DNA from: Lactuca virosa
Lineage: Eukaryota; Streptophyta; Magnoliopsida; Asterales; Asteraceae
Direction of reading: 5' to 3'
Assembly: GCA_928212115.1 (NCBI GenBank)
Contig: CAKMRJ010005634.1
Coordinates: forward strand, 120,860,419 to 120,924,418
Length of the DNA: 64,000 nucleotides
In this document: piece after piece, positions 12,111-22,370 of the stretch
How the letters are laid out: each line of letters begins with the position of its first letter
Position numbering within the stretch: the first letter of the stretch is position 1
Program-made: the position numbers and the translations under genes
The notes under the pieces: generated by a model
The model's input: only the letters and a program-made list of their open reading frames with translations
What the model was told of the DNA's origin: nothing
The model's database searches: none

Positions 12111-13410
12111 CTTCTCATATCCTTGATGAGTTTTCGGATGAACACCTCTTCTACGTATCAAACACCGTTCTATGGTATGCGAATATTGTCAATTTCATGT
12201 TTACTAAAGAAATCCCATACACATTCACCAAATATCAAAAGCCTAAGTTGAAGAGTGACTCCAAATACTATGTGTCGGATGACCCTTATCTTTGGAAACA
12301 TTGTCCAGATCAACTAATACTGAGTTGTGTTCATCAAAATGAGATTGAATCAACTTTAAAGTTTTTCCATGAGTATGCATGTGGATGTCATTTTGGTCAA
12401 AACAAAACCATGCACAAGTTGCTAGAATGTAGATTCTATTCGCCAACAATGTCAAGATATACCTATCTATTTTGCAAGAGCTGTGATCGATTTCAAAGAA
12501 TGGGAAATGTTTCCATGAAGAATGAACTGATTCAAAGCCATATCCTCATTTTTGAAATCTTTGAGGTTTGGGGAATAGATTTCATGGGCCCATTCCCCAA
12601 CTATTTTTGTTATACCAACATACTTTTGGTGGTTGACTATGTGTCTAAGTGGGTGGAAGCAAAGGCTATAAGACATGATGGTGCTTAAGCCTTCATTGAC
12701 TTCTTGAAGTTAAAATTTTTTGCAAGCTATGGTGTACCAAGAGCCTTGGTGGGTGATAGAGGCACATTTTTTTGCAAAGAAAATAATTGGACACCAAGAC
12801 GAAAAGATATGGTGTCACACACTAGATATCCACGACCAACCATCCACAAAAAAATGGCCAAGCCAAAGTATCAAATAGAGAGGTTAAACAAATTCTCAAG
12901 AAGATGGTCAACATCACATGAAAAGATTGGAGTTTGCAGTTATATAATGCATTGTGGGCGTACCGAACTGCCTACAAAACTCGAAAAGATGCACTTACTC
13001 TGTCTCATATATGGAAAGTCTTGTTAATTATTGGTGGAATTAGAACATAAGTCATATTGGCTGGTTAAAAAGTGTAATTTCAATCTCGAAGAAATGGGGA
13101 AACACCAAAAGATGCAACTTCAAGAAATCGAAGAGCTGAGAAACTAATTTGATGAAAACGCAAGCATATACAAAGAAAAGACAAAGCGATTCATGACAAG
13201 CACATCACTCGAAAGCATTTTATTCTTGGTCAAAAAGTTCACTTTTATCATTCACGCTTAAAGTTATTTCTGGGAAAATTGCGATCTCGATGACACGAAC
13301 CTTTTATTGTTGTAAAAGTGTTTCATCATGGTGCAGTTGAAATCAAGAGTTTAGACATAAATAAAATCTTAAAAGTGAGTGGACACCATTTAAAACCATT
13401 GTATAAATGA
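11996..13410 (+). pseudogene. Athila integrase
   Basis: A 230-codon open segment (11996-12688) runs from the end of RNase H (NLVADHLSR) into the integrase zinc-binding region (FHEYACGCHFG, then CKSCDRFQRMGN, an HHCC-like arrangement) and the start of the core (FEVWGIDFMGPFP, with the first catalytic D). YVSKWVEA follows. The rest is in other frames: FFASYGVPRALVGDRGTFF (second D region), then LELEHKSYWLVKKCNFNL and the C-terminal VHFYHSRLKLFLGKLRSRW block to HHLKPLYK at about 13407. Stops and frameshifts break it. It would catalyse insertion of the cDNA. Confidence 0.8.
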
Positions 13411-14598
13411 TATGACACGAAAGAATTCGACAATGTAACATTGGAAATCCTAGTTCATGAAAACTAAAAAACAAGCATCTTGAGGATCAGTGATGATTTT
13501 GGTGAAGTTTGGATGAAAACAGGGGATTATGGAGTGAATACTTGTGAAATTTGGCACAAAATCAACAATCAACAATTTACACATCCAACCTCTCTACCTG
13601 CTCGTATTTGCATGACTCGGACCCCAACCGTGCAATCTACAGCTCAAAAATTCTTAAAAATGGGATGCCCTGTGATGTTGTTACGCGGCTGGTCCCCCAC
13701 CCGTGCAAGTTTGAACGACATGCTCTCCCATCCTTGCACCGCTCTGCGTGACTAGCTTCTCACTCGCACAGATTTGCACGCATAGATTTGCACGGGTACC
13801 CGTGTAAACTTGTACGCCCTAATCCGCCACCCATGTAGCCTTACATAACTCACACTCTTCATCCATGCGTCCGTGCATGACCCCAATGTTGTTTCCTTAC
13901 CATCCTCGGGGGGCTACCACCACGTTGATCTTTGTATGATCATTCCTTAATCTCATCCTAAGCATTGAAGACAATGCTTAATTTTAGGCTTGAGGTGACG
14001 TATTATTATTTCTTTATTTTTTGTTATGCATGCAGGTGGTATATAGTTGCATTTAGAGTAATTCATTTAGGGCATTCATAAAAATTGCAAAAATATTGCG
14101 TATTTTGTTTTCTTCTTTTCAAATTTTCATAATTTTAGTTGCATTCTAGCTTAAGCCTTAATTCATTTTTGTTCTCTCTTTCTTCTCATACCTACAGGTA
14201 ACATAGCGTCTAGTGATAAGTATTAAATTATATATTGGTCCTGGGTCTTGATATGGAATTCCTTGTGTGGACAACTGGGACACACTTTGAGCCTCACAAA
14301 ACACTTTGAGATTGCTTGTGTGGGGGTCTGATGCAGTTAGCTTAATTGGGTCAAGATACAGATGGAAATGTTTAGTCACGACGATGATTACAAGCCGATA
14401 TTATCCCAAAAAGGTATTTTGAAGACATGAAACAATCACATTTCGGTTCGGGGGGAATACCGCTTAGTATTCTAGAGTTTCCCCCAAGCCTTGCTTAGTG
14501 AGATTCTCGCCACCTTTTTAATATATGTAATCTTTTCTAGGGGTCTAGAGTAGATAGTGAGATAGGTTTTGTTTATTGCATCTTACATTGATGAACTA
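13411..14598 (+). other. Element D 3' non-coding region
   Basis: About 1.2 kb between integrase and the 3' LTR with no coding signal. At 13685-13870 it has a cluster of GC-rich words (CCCGTGCAAGTTTG, GATTTGCACG) like those in the D 5' LTR at 3918-3975, and a perfect 14-bp palindrome CACGGGTACCCGTG at 13791-13804. A G-rich stretch near 14450 resembles a polypurine tract but lies 150 bp from the LTR start. Confidence 0.5.
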
Positions 14599-15820
14599 TG
14601 AGGCGGGTCCCCTAATTCATATTTTTAGGACCACAGGTTTTTCGGTAACACCCATTTTTGAGTTATAACCTACCCTTTAATAGTAGATCTTGACTCATTG
14701 TCAATGATAATTAGGTGTTCATATTAGCATCTGTCTATTACTCCCTTTCACATTATTGGAGTGTTATGTTTTATGGTGAATATCCTTAGACCTTCAAAGA
14801 AGAAAGACAAGAAGAAAAAAACAAGAAAATGAAGAAATTTGGAAAAGAAAAGTAACGAAACTATAAAGGAAGATTCAAAAAATGAAACAAAGAAAAGTCA
14901 AAGAGAACCACAACAAAAATAAAGAAGAAAAATGAAGAAAAAGAGCAACACAAAAGGAAGAACCCAAGTTTAAGCATTCTCTCCTCACAAAAAAAAAATG
15001 AAAAAAAAAGAGAAATAAGAAGAAGAATACTGAAGAAAAAAGCTCAAGGATGAAGATTTAGGATGTCATATTTTTATTTCTTAGATTCAGCTGTAATTTT
15101 TATTTTTGATTTTGGTGAGAAAAGGAAAAGAAGGTGAGATGGTAGAATGTAAAGGATAGTAGAAAGGAGAAACCCTCGAGTCGGATGTTTACCCGGAGGC
15201 TGTGCTGCAAACCCTATTTCGTTATGATACACTTAGCCTGACCAATGTAGGAATTATCATATATGAAGATACGCGTTTCATTCATGCATTATTGTCTATA
15301 TTGTTGTTTAGTGCCCCCACTGGGCGCATCCCCTTATTTCCTATGTCTTGTACAATCTATTGGCTTCCACCTTTAGATGGGGTCTATTCGCCCTTCAAGT
15401 TGTTCAAGAATTTATTTTTTGGCTCTAAAACGGGGAGCATTTGGAAGATGCGTAAGGTCCATTCAAGATTAATTTTGACCATGTTGACTGAATTTGGCCA
15501 AGTTCTATGGTACCTTTCTTTTTCCTTTTTAGGCTAGCTCATCCCGAGTTCATTTTAGTCTTTTTCTTACTTGAGGACAAGTAAGGTATAAGTTTGCTGT
15601 GATTTTATAGTTATTTATTTATTTCTTTTATGTAGTTTCTTTTAGCATATTCTATCTATTTTTATCTTGGATCGTATCGGGTACATTCTCTTTTGCATAA
15701 GGTGTTTTGTAGGTTTTTGGAGCGTTGTGGTTGCAAATTAGCTTTTTGGTGGGCTTGGTGGGATTTCGAGGAGTTTTTGGTCATTGTGGGTCCATTTTGG
15801 AAGAATTACACTTGGAATAT
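14599..15820 (+). repeat. Element D 3' LTR, first part
   Basis: Begins TGAGGCGGGTCCCC like 2457 and follows the 5' LTR through the purine tract (14780-15060) to TCCATTTTGGAAGAATT at about 15807. LTR F then starts at 15821. The remaining 1.3 kb of the LTR, which should resemble 3690-4996, is not seen downstream in the window. Confidence 0.8.
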
Positions 15821-15926
15821 TGTGACATCCCCAAATTTATGGCCTTTTTAAATCCTTTTCTTTATGATTATTTTAAATTAGAGTGACCTTTGTAATTGCA
15901 AATTTTTTTTCCATAAAAAGTATTTC
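15821..15926 (-). repeat. LTR F, part 1 (minus strand)
   Basis: Starts TGTGACATCCCCAAATTT, the plus-strand view of the end of a J-family LTR. It is interrupted at 15927 by element E, whose target duplication ATTTC occupies 15922-15926. The five bases before it (AATAT, 15816-15820) would be its target site; the matching copy is not visible because the other end is cut off. Confidence 0.75.
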
Positions 15927-16370
15927 TCATGGGTCAAAATATTGGTTTATACTGTGCTTTTTCTAGGCAATTGTATTTTTCTGTAATGTTTTATGAGTTT
16001 ACGGTCAGGTTTATGGCCAAGGGGGTGTTTACGGCCGTAAACTGGTTGACGGCTTTAAACCTTGTTTACGGCCCGGCCGTAAACCCATTTATGGCCTATA
16101 TTCCCCAAGTATATATATAGGTGTTAGGTGGTTGAGGAGGGATTTGATGAACAGAAAAGGAGTGTACGGCCAAGAGAGAAAGAAAGGAGCTTTAGTGTGT
16201 GTTAGTGTGTGTGAATCTTGTATCTGGATCTTCATTGTAATCAAATCATACAAGATTCATCACCTTCTTCTTCTCCTTCTCTTCTATTTGATCTGACATC
16301 ATCCAATTGATTGGGATTCCGCACCATCAATTGGATCTGATTGATACACAAGCATATTTGGGGACTTACA
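15927..16370 (+). repeat. Element E 5' LTR
   Basis: 444 bp, TCATGGGTC...GGGGACTTACA (the first bases are TGTTGGGTC in the 3' copy, so two terminal bases have mutated). Contains GTTTACGGCCGTAAAC, a perfect 16-bp palindrome, at 16027-16042, and a second near-palindrome at about 16064-16084. A TATA box at 16110-16120 follows. It carries about 24 bp of the palindrome array that the 3' LTR lacks. Confidence 0.88.
16109..16121 (+). promoter_or_regulatory. TATA box of element E 5' LTR
   Basis: GTATATATATAGG about 25 bp downstream of the palindrome cluster; the same box is at 21236-21246 in the 3' LTR. The position and the following GTGTTAGG..GAGGAGGG suit a Pol II start in the LTR. Inferred, not measured. 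Confidence 0.6.
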
Positions 16371-16371
16371 A

Positions 16372-16384
16372 TTGGTATCAGAGC
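16372..16384 (+). promoter_or_regulatory. Primer-binding site, tRNA-iMet type (element E)
   Basis: TTGGTATCAGAGC immediately after the LTR end ACTTACA. TGGTATCAGAGC is the complement of the 3' end of plant initiator tRNA-Met. Intact. Confidence 0.9.
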
Positions 16385-16854
16385 TTGGATTGTATCAGTC
16401 AATTTTGTCAGATCTAGAGCATATTTGATCTTATTTTTGAAAGATTCTTGCGTTTTTGGATAGATCTCTGAAAATTAGGGGGGATTCGTTCTTCGCGTTT
16501 TTGATAAAAACGAGTTTTTGATCGAGTTTTGGAGCAAAAAGAGGTGAAAAACGTTGTTTTTCACGTAATCTGCAAAGAGTTTACGGCCTTTGAAGGGTTT
16601 ATGGTCGACGGCGGCGGCGGTGTTTACTGATAGGGTTTCCCGGAGTTTACGACCGGTGAGTTTGCGACCGGAGTTTACGGTCGCCGGAGTTTACGACCGG
16701 TGTTTGCCGTCCTCGGAGTTTGCGGTCCAGCATCGTTTACGGTTCGCACCTCGCCTCGTTCAGCAGCCTCGGTCTCGCGCCTTGCACCTTGTCCTCGCAA
16801 GCAGAAGCTTCGTCCTCGCATCAGCTTCGCATTAAAAAATAAGGAAATCGCATT

Positions 16855-16931
16855 GGAGGTGTCGGGGATCGAACCCGGGTCTATTGCTTCCTCAACAACA
16901 CGCCTTACCAACTCAGCTAGGCTACCTGTTG
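16855..16931 (-). pseudogene. tRNA-like sequence (decayed)
   Basis: On the minus strand a box A-like TAGCCTAGCTGAGTTGG lies at 16908-16924 and a perfect box B core GGTTCGATCCC at 16865-16875, spaced as in a tRNA gene. The D stem GCCT/AGGC pairs and the T arm pairs in four of five positions. The anticodon stem is poor and the acceptor ends (CAACAGG versus CACCTCC) do not pair, so it cannot be a normal tRNA. It may be a captured tRNA pseudogene or a SINE-type Pol III promoter fragment inside the retrotransposon leader. Confidence 0.5.
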
Positions 16932-17049
16932 ATACTCCCCTCCCGATTTTAATTCAACAATCCTCCTTCACGCTTCTAGTTTCGCAAAATTGTCACTTCT
17001 AGCCCAAAAATTGAAATTTCTTTTATTATTAAATCCCATTTTCAACTCA

Positions 17050-17220
17050 AAATTTTAGATTTTAATTTTTGACTTTTGATTTTGACTTTTTACTTAAAAT
17101 TTTGACTTTGACTTTCTCGTTTAACCTTCAAATTTTCAAATTTAGATTTTTGGTTTGACTTTTAAGTTTGACTTTTTAAGTTTGACTTTTTAAATTTGAC
17201 TTTTAAGGTTGACTTTTGAG
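17050..17220 (+). repeat. TTTGACTTTT repeat array before gag
   Basis: About nine TTGACT cores, all on the plus strand, in roughly 170 bp directly upstream of the gag start, in a 12-15 bp degenerate repeat. TTGAC(C/T) is the W-box core bound by WRKY factors, but the T-rich repeat could also be simple-sequence drift. Confidence 0.6.
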
Positions 17221-17251
17221 TTTTTAGTCAAAGAATTTTTTTTAAAAAAAA

Positions 17252-18792
17252 ATGAGTTCTGAATCCATTCCGGTAAATGAAGTTTCATGTACTCCAGCTT
17301 GTGAAACTACGATTAAATTTCTTTGGGAACAAATTCATTTATTAAAAAGAGAAGTTGAGGACCTGAGATATGAAGGATATCAACTCAGGAAAGGACAGAA
17401 ACCCCTAAAGGCCCAGTTAGAAACAAAAATAAAGGACTTTAGGAGACTTCAGGAAGACTACAGTATCAAATGTGTACATTATGATTATATCAAGAGACAG
17501 AATGCTGAGTTAATTACTGAGCTTGATACATTAAAAGGGCAATTTGAAACTGCATTTTTTGATTTTAAAAGGTTTGATGTATCAAGCGAAGTAGTTGCGA
17601 ACATGATAGACCATTGTTTGCAATTTAAAAATAACCAGCAAAAGGGTTTAGGATACGATAAAGTGCCTCCTCCTTTCAATCATAATTATCAGTATCACCT
17701 TGTGTCTAAAGAGGAGATTGTCAACGAACCATTCATGGTTTATGGCAAACCAGCTGGTTTTGTTTCAGGAGGAATTATTAATGTTGAAAGTACTAATGTT
17801 TGTACTCCACCTGCAGATCAATCCTTAAATCAGTCAAAGCAAGAAGCTGAAGGATATGTTTCTGATAATAAAATTGTGTCTGAACTTGCTGTTTCTGTTT
17901 CGAATAAAAACTCTATTGTTTTTGATGTTAAACTTGATGATACACCTTGTGATGCTTCCGCATCGGATCATGTTGAGTTAAATTTTTTGACATATTTGAT
18001 GATTTGTTTGAAAATACTGATGTTCCTGTTTCTAGCACATCTACTTCATGTGCAGGTAAAGTAGCAGAGGATGAGAACAAGGAGAACACCATTGAACAAA
18101 CCAACATCTCCTTGAGCTTTGAATCTGTTGCTTCGAACTCAGTTGCTTCTGATCAACCTGCTGTTGAGAAATACAGGCCACCAATTCCAGCGAAATAGAG
18201 TGCCTGTTGTAATTGTGCTTGTGGGAAAAATAAGAGACAAGGCAAGGATACGCCACCAGGGGCAGGAAGAAACAACTTCACAGTGAAGAAAAAGACATGT
18301 TTTCACTGTGGAACACCTGGACACATTGCCAGAAATTGTCCTAATCGCGCATACGTTCCCTACTACGCACAAGGATGGCAAAACGCGCCAAGAGGGAGAT
18401 ACTCTAAAAGAAACCACTCGAGGTCACGTTCAGACAATGGTGACTGGAACGCGCAGAAGCCCAAGAATCCGAATCCTAAGGGCAAGAAGGGAATTCCGGC
18501 CAAGAAGCCAAATCCAAGAGATGCTCCCGTGAAGCCAAAATCAAAGTCATCTCAGCGGACGACATCAAGATCAAAAGCAAGTACTGAGCCACCCATCGGA
18601 TCAAAAAAGAAATGGGTTAAACCCAACTACAAATGGGTTCCAAAGGCCCACTCTCCCAAATCTTCTAACGATTCTAATATTTCGTCATCTTCTGTTTGTG
18701 ATAAACAGGACATGTCATGGGAGAATGTATCTTGCGTAGATGACAAAGGTCGACCCAGTTTCAAAATGGACTGGGTTCCAAAGACCAACTGA
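17252..18792 (+). pseudogene. gag: Copia-type gag with CCHC zinc knuckle
   Basis: The ATG at 17252 opens 270 codons. Residues 20-110 are a charged, coiled-coil-like segment (IHLLKREVEDLRYEGYQLRK, then LETKIKDFRRLQEDY). At a run of six T near 17984 the frame shifts: the useful frame continues as DDLFENTDVPVSS from about 18000, meets a TAG at 18196-18198 (probable CAG), and goes on to KTCFHCGTPGHIARNC (about 18295-18340), a perfect CX2CX4HX4C knuckle. A basic, Ser/Lys/Pro-rich tail with repeated KW(V) PNYKWVPK-type motifs ends at 18792. Role: particle core and RNA binding. One frameshift and one stop separate it from an open frame. Confidence 0.8.
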
Positions 18793-19052
18793 TCCCGCTC
18801 TGTGTCGGAGCAGCTATGGAGGCATATCATCATACTTCGGTTTGTTGGTAGTGGCTGTTCCAAGCACATGATAGGGGACATATCTCAACTGTACAACATT
18901 CAGACCTTTGTTTGAGAGTATGTGTCCTTTTGCGGGAAATGAGGAAAGGAAGAGATCACAAACAGGGTTTGTGCTTAACGACATGAAGAATTTTCGGATC
19001 TGTTCTGAGATTATGTGTGCTGTTCTCAGACCTTCTGGATGCAAATTCAATC
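18793..19052 (+). pseudogene. Copia protease relic
   Basis: Right after gag the translation shows GSGCSKHMIGDISQLYNIQTFV and a following YVSF, which align in style with the copia protease start (normally DSGCS.HMTG). The active-site Asp appears as Gly. A stop follows at about 18913. Only this first part of pol is recognisable; no integrase, RT or RNase H follows. Confidence 0.65.
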
Positions 19053-21066
19053 GGTGACTTACGGTTTGATTTTTCTTCTCGATACTCTTGAGTTTTTCTT
19101 AAGCTGATTCACTTTAAAGACTAATTTTTGTTTTAGGATAGTTTAAATTTGTGCATTTACTTTCGTTTCTCTCCTGTGCACAAATTTAGGGGGAGAAATA
19201 AAAACAAAACAAAAATTAGAAAATTTTAAAAAATCCAAAAACATTAGAAAATCAGAAAATCCAAAAATATGTTGGTTATGGAATGTGCTTGCATGTGATG
19301 TGAGGAAAGTGATATAATCATGTGATAACAGGCAATCTGAATCTGTGTAAGGGACTGAATCTGAATTGTCTAGGCATTAATGAACTTAAGGAATTAATGA
19401 ACTTAAGGAATCTAGAGACTTGAAAAATCTTGACCTAGATAGATCCATTTAGCCTGACAATACGACGCTCAGATAGGTTAAGCAGGGAGATATACATGAT
19501 AATCCACCGGTCACATTAAATTAATCCGTATCTAGAACTGTGGTTTAACTCTTCCTCGATGTACGAACTTTGTCCTTAATTCCGGTACTGATGGGGCGAC
19601 TGGGGAATTCCGATAAAGTAGGTCTGTAGGAAATTATTTTCTTGCTTTCTTTCTGTTCGTCATATGTTGTGTCCTCTGCGTGATTGAAATATATCCGACC
19701 TGGACTGCAACATATGCAACTCTATTTCTATGCATCTTCTATCTATGCAATTCTTCCTGCCTGTTAGTCATATGCTGTCTCCTTTGCGTGATTAACCATC
19801 CGACCTGGTGCACAGCATATGCACCATTCTACTTCTAAATCCCTCTAAATCTGGTTAGTCATATGTTTCACCCTCTGCGAGATTGGAAGAGATTCGACCT
19901 GGGTGTATAGCATATGCATTGTAAATCTGACTTCTCTCATAATAATTGTCTGCTCACCTAAAGTAAGGAGTACTTTGGAAGTTCCTGATTATTGGGGTAT
20001 GTCAGGAAGCGGGAAACATGTTCTAGTACATTTAAAATTGAACAATCACTAGGTTGTCTGTAGATCTCGCTGCTCAATTTAGGTGGACATCAATATCTTT
20101 GGTCGTCGTCAGCTGAATGGTCCTTAAGGAATATTATCTAGGATCTTAGGATCACATTGTCTTGTCACTTATAGTATGTCCTAATTTTGTCACAATCTCT
20201 CGTGTTTAAGTGGACCAGAATATCGGCGATTGACCAGATCTATTCATGATGGGAGAGGTACTGATAAACGGATAAAGGCTGTTTAAAAACTTTGATCCCA
20301 AATCACTCTTAAAGTTAGATATCATTTTTATTTTTTTAAAATTTGTTCATAGTTTCTTCTAATTTAAATATTAGGGGAGAATTAAAAATTTTAAAAACCA
20401 AAAAATAATCAGAAAATTAAAAATCCAAAAAAATTTGTGTTATTTATGTTTTATTTCTTTTTCAAAAAATATGAAAAATCCAAAAAACATTGTGTGCTAA
20501 GTTTTCTTTTAGTTTTGTTTTGTCTTGAAAACTGAATTCAGATGTAGACGACACTCATGGAGACTGTATCGGAGAATTTCTGAGCCAAGGCTTCATCCGT
20601 GAGGATCGAAGAATTCTCATTCGAAGGAGGAAGAAATGAAGATTATTCTTTCGACATTAAATCTTTCAACCCCAGAAGCAAGGTGAAGCTGCACTTGAAG
20701 ATTAGGTGACGGATTGCATTGAAGCCTCCTCAATCAGTCTGCTGCTATCTTGAACCTGCTGAAGTGATCCAGAAGATTGTTTCTCTCTGATATTCTCTCT
20801 GAAGATTCTCAAGCTGAAAACGCTATCTTTCAAGAATCTTATCAAGAAGCCTCCTCACCCAACGTACGTTCAGAGTCAAATCTTGAAGAAATTCCTAACT
20901 GCTCAAGATGAAGTCAATTATTGAAGATTCATCATGTTCATCTTGAAGCTGTGATGAATTTGGAGATTAATGCTGAAGCCAAGCTCCCAATGAAGATTAA
21001 CAAGAAAAGCCAGCTACTTTTTAGGGGGAGCTTGTTGGGTCAATTAAAAAAAGAAAGCTATAAACC
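19053..21066 (+). other. Element E 3' non-coding interior
   Basis: Two kilobases without pol similarity between the protease relic and the polypurine tract. Contains A-rich repeats of the type AAAATCCAAAAA (19200-19270, 20390-20490), a 17-bp direct repeat ATTAATGAACTTAAGGA near 19376-19409, three tandem hairpins (19661-19916), and a GAAGAT-rich stretch (20600-21000). Confidence 0.6.
19661..19916. repeat. Three tandem hairpins with covarying arms
   Basis: Units at 19661-19716, 19769-19821 and 19860-19916. Each begins CATATG and ends CATATG, with CTCTGCG(T/A)GATT and CGACCTGG conserved inside. Arms pair in each unit with different bases: CATATGTTG/CAACATATG plus GTCC/GGAC in unit 1, CATATGCTGT/ACAGCATATG in unit 2, CATATG plus CACCC/GGGTG in unit 3. 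Confidence 0.8.
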
Positions 21067-21077
21067 AAGGGGGAGAT
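21067..21077 (+). promoter_or_regulatory. Polypurine tract of element E
   Basis: AAGGGGGAGAT directly before the 3' LTR start TGTTGGGTC; primes plus-strand DNA synthesis in this element type. Confidence 0.8.
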
Positions 21078-21496
21078 TGTTGGGTCAAAATATTGGTTTA
21101 TACTTTGCTTTTCTAGGCAATTGTATTTTTCTGTAATGTTTTATGAGTTTACGGTCAGGTTTATGGCCAAGGGGGTGTTTACGGCCGTAAACAGGTTTAC
21201 GGCCGTAAACCCATTTATGGCCTATATTCCCCAAGTATATATATAGGTGTTAGGTGGTTGAGGAGGGATTTGATGAACATAAAAGGAGTGTACGGCCAAG
21301 AGAGAAACAAAGGAGCTTTAGTGTGTGTTAGTGTGTGTGAATCTTGTATCTGGATCTTCATTGTAATCAAATCATACAAGATTCATCATCTTCTTCTTCT
21401 CCTTCTCTTCTATTTGACCTGACATCATCCAATTGATTGGGATTCCGCACCATCGATTGGACCTGATTGATACACAAGCATATTTGGGGACTTACA
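21078..21496 (+). repeat. Element E 3' LTR
   Basis: 419 bp, TGTTGGGTC...GGGGACTTACA. Two perfect GTTTACGGCCGTAAAC palindromes at 21177-21192 and 21195-21210, two bases apart. TATA box at 21236-21246. Followed by the target duplication ATTTC at 21497-21501. Confidence 0.88.
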
Positions 21497-21501
21497 ATTT
21501 C

Positions 21502-21730
21502 CAAAGAAATGTTTAACATTGATTATTAAAACTTGGAATTTCATAACTGATACAGAAACATAAGCATAAATAGGCCTTACATCAGTATTAAATCAACCTA
21601 CGAACTCCTTTAATATATCAACACATAATTAACTTATCTATCTATATCTTCGTATTGCTACCTGTGATAAAAAGAAACTGAGTGGTCAGGTTGGGAAACG
21701 TGGTGAGTATATAGGGATTTATATATATAT

Positions 21731-21796
<66 letters not shown>

Positions 21797-21861
21797 AAAA
21801 CCAATTGTTACTAGACAATGTATAGATGTGTTGTCGACTTGAATATCTATAAACCCTCATA

Positions 21862-21921
<60 letters not shown>

Positions 21922-22370
21922 ATATATATATATATATCCTTTTGACATATATATAAAACCATATCTGGTTCGCATATAGTATATCCACAAATACATTTTT
22001 AAGACATAAACCAGACAATAAGTATATAACTCACATACAAACTTTCTAACAGATATTTAATACTTTAATTAATACTTGTACTAAAATCATGTGCATGAAA
22101 GGGTCAATGCACTCACTTGATAAAAGTGAATGCCTTAGGATTTGGGCAGAATTTTGCCTTGGTACTTTATCTTTTCCTCTGACGTGACCTAGATTCACAT
22201 TACTAAGTCTTAGTCTTATATTCCTAGTGAATACTGATAGTCTAGATTCCTCAGTAATCCTAATGTCTACATCAAGATCCATCAAGTAAGGAACAACCAA
22301 GTAGGATCATATTAGAGGGAGGACCTGTTTGGTATATAGTGTAAACTATTTGGAAATCTCACTTTAAACA
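21502..22370 (-). repeat. LTR F, part 2 (minus strand)
   Basis: Resumes LTR F after element E; follows LTR J (5740-6780) through the CAGGCCTTAC, AAGAAACTGAG and CACTTTAAACA blocks. Two TA microsatellites (21719-21795 and about 21865-21940), absent from J, have expanded inside it. It stops at 22370 where the LTR of element G begins. The rest of F is not visible in the window. Confidence 0.75.

Larger units (their letters stand above)
16385..17251 (+). other. Element E leader
   Basis: About 870 bp between primer site and gag. Three parts: a GC-rich cluster of repeated words (GAGTTTACGACCGG, GTTTACGG, 16580-16740) that echoes the palindrome word of the LTR; a tRNA-like sequence on the minus strand (16855-16931); and a T-rich run of TTTGACTTTT repeats (17050-17220). 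No coding signal. Confidence 0.6.
15927..21496 (+). mobile_element. Element E: gag-only Ty1/copia-like retrotransposon
   Basis: Two LTRs (15927-16370 and 21078-21496), an iMet-type primer site after the first, a polypurine tract AAGGGGGAGAT before the second, and 5-bp target duplications ATTTC (15922-15926 and 21497-21501). The interior of 4.7 kb encodes a zinc-knuckle gag and a protease relic, then about 2 kb of non-coding DNA where integrase, RT and RNase H should be. It is a non-autonomous derivative. The LTRs differ by about ten substitutions by eye plus indels, so it is fairly young compared with D. Confidence 0.88.

Noticed and set aside
16700..17002. 100-codon frame before gag of element E
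   Set aside because: It runs through the GC-rich words and the tRNA-like sequence; no coding signal.
21642..21962. Minus-strand frame of 106 codons rich in Tyr and Ile
   Set aside because: It is the translation of the TA microsatellites in LTR F.
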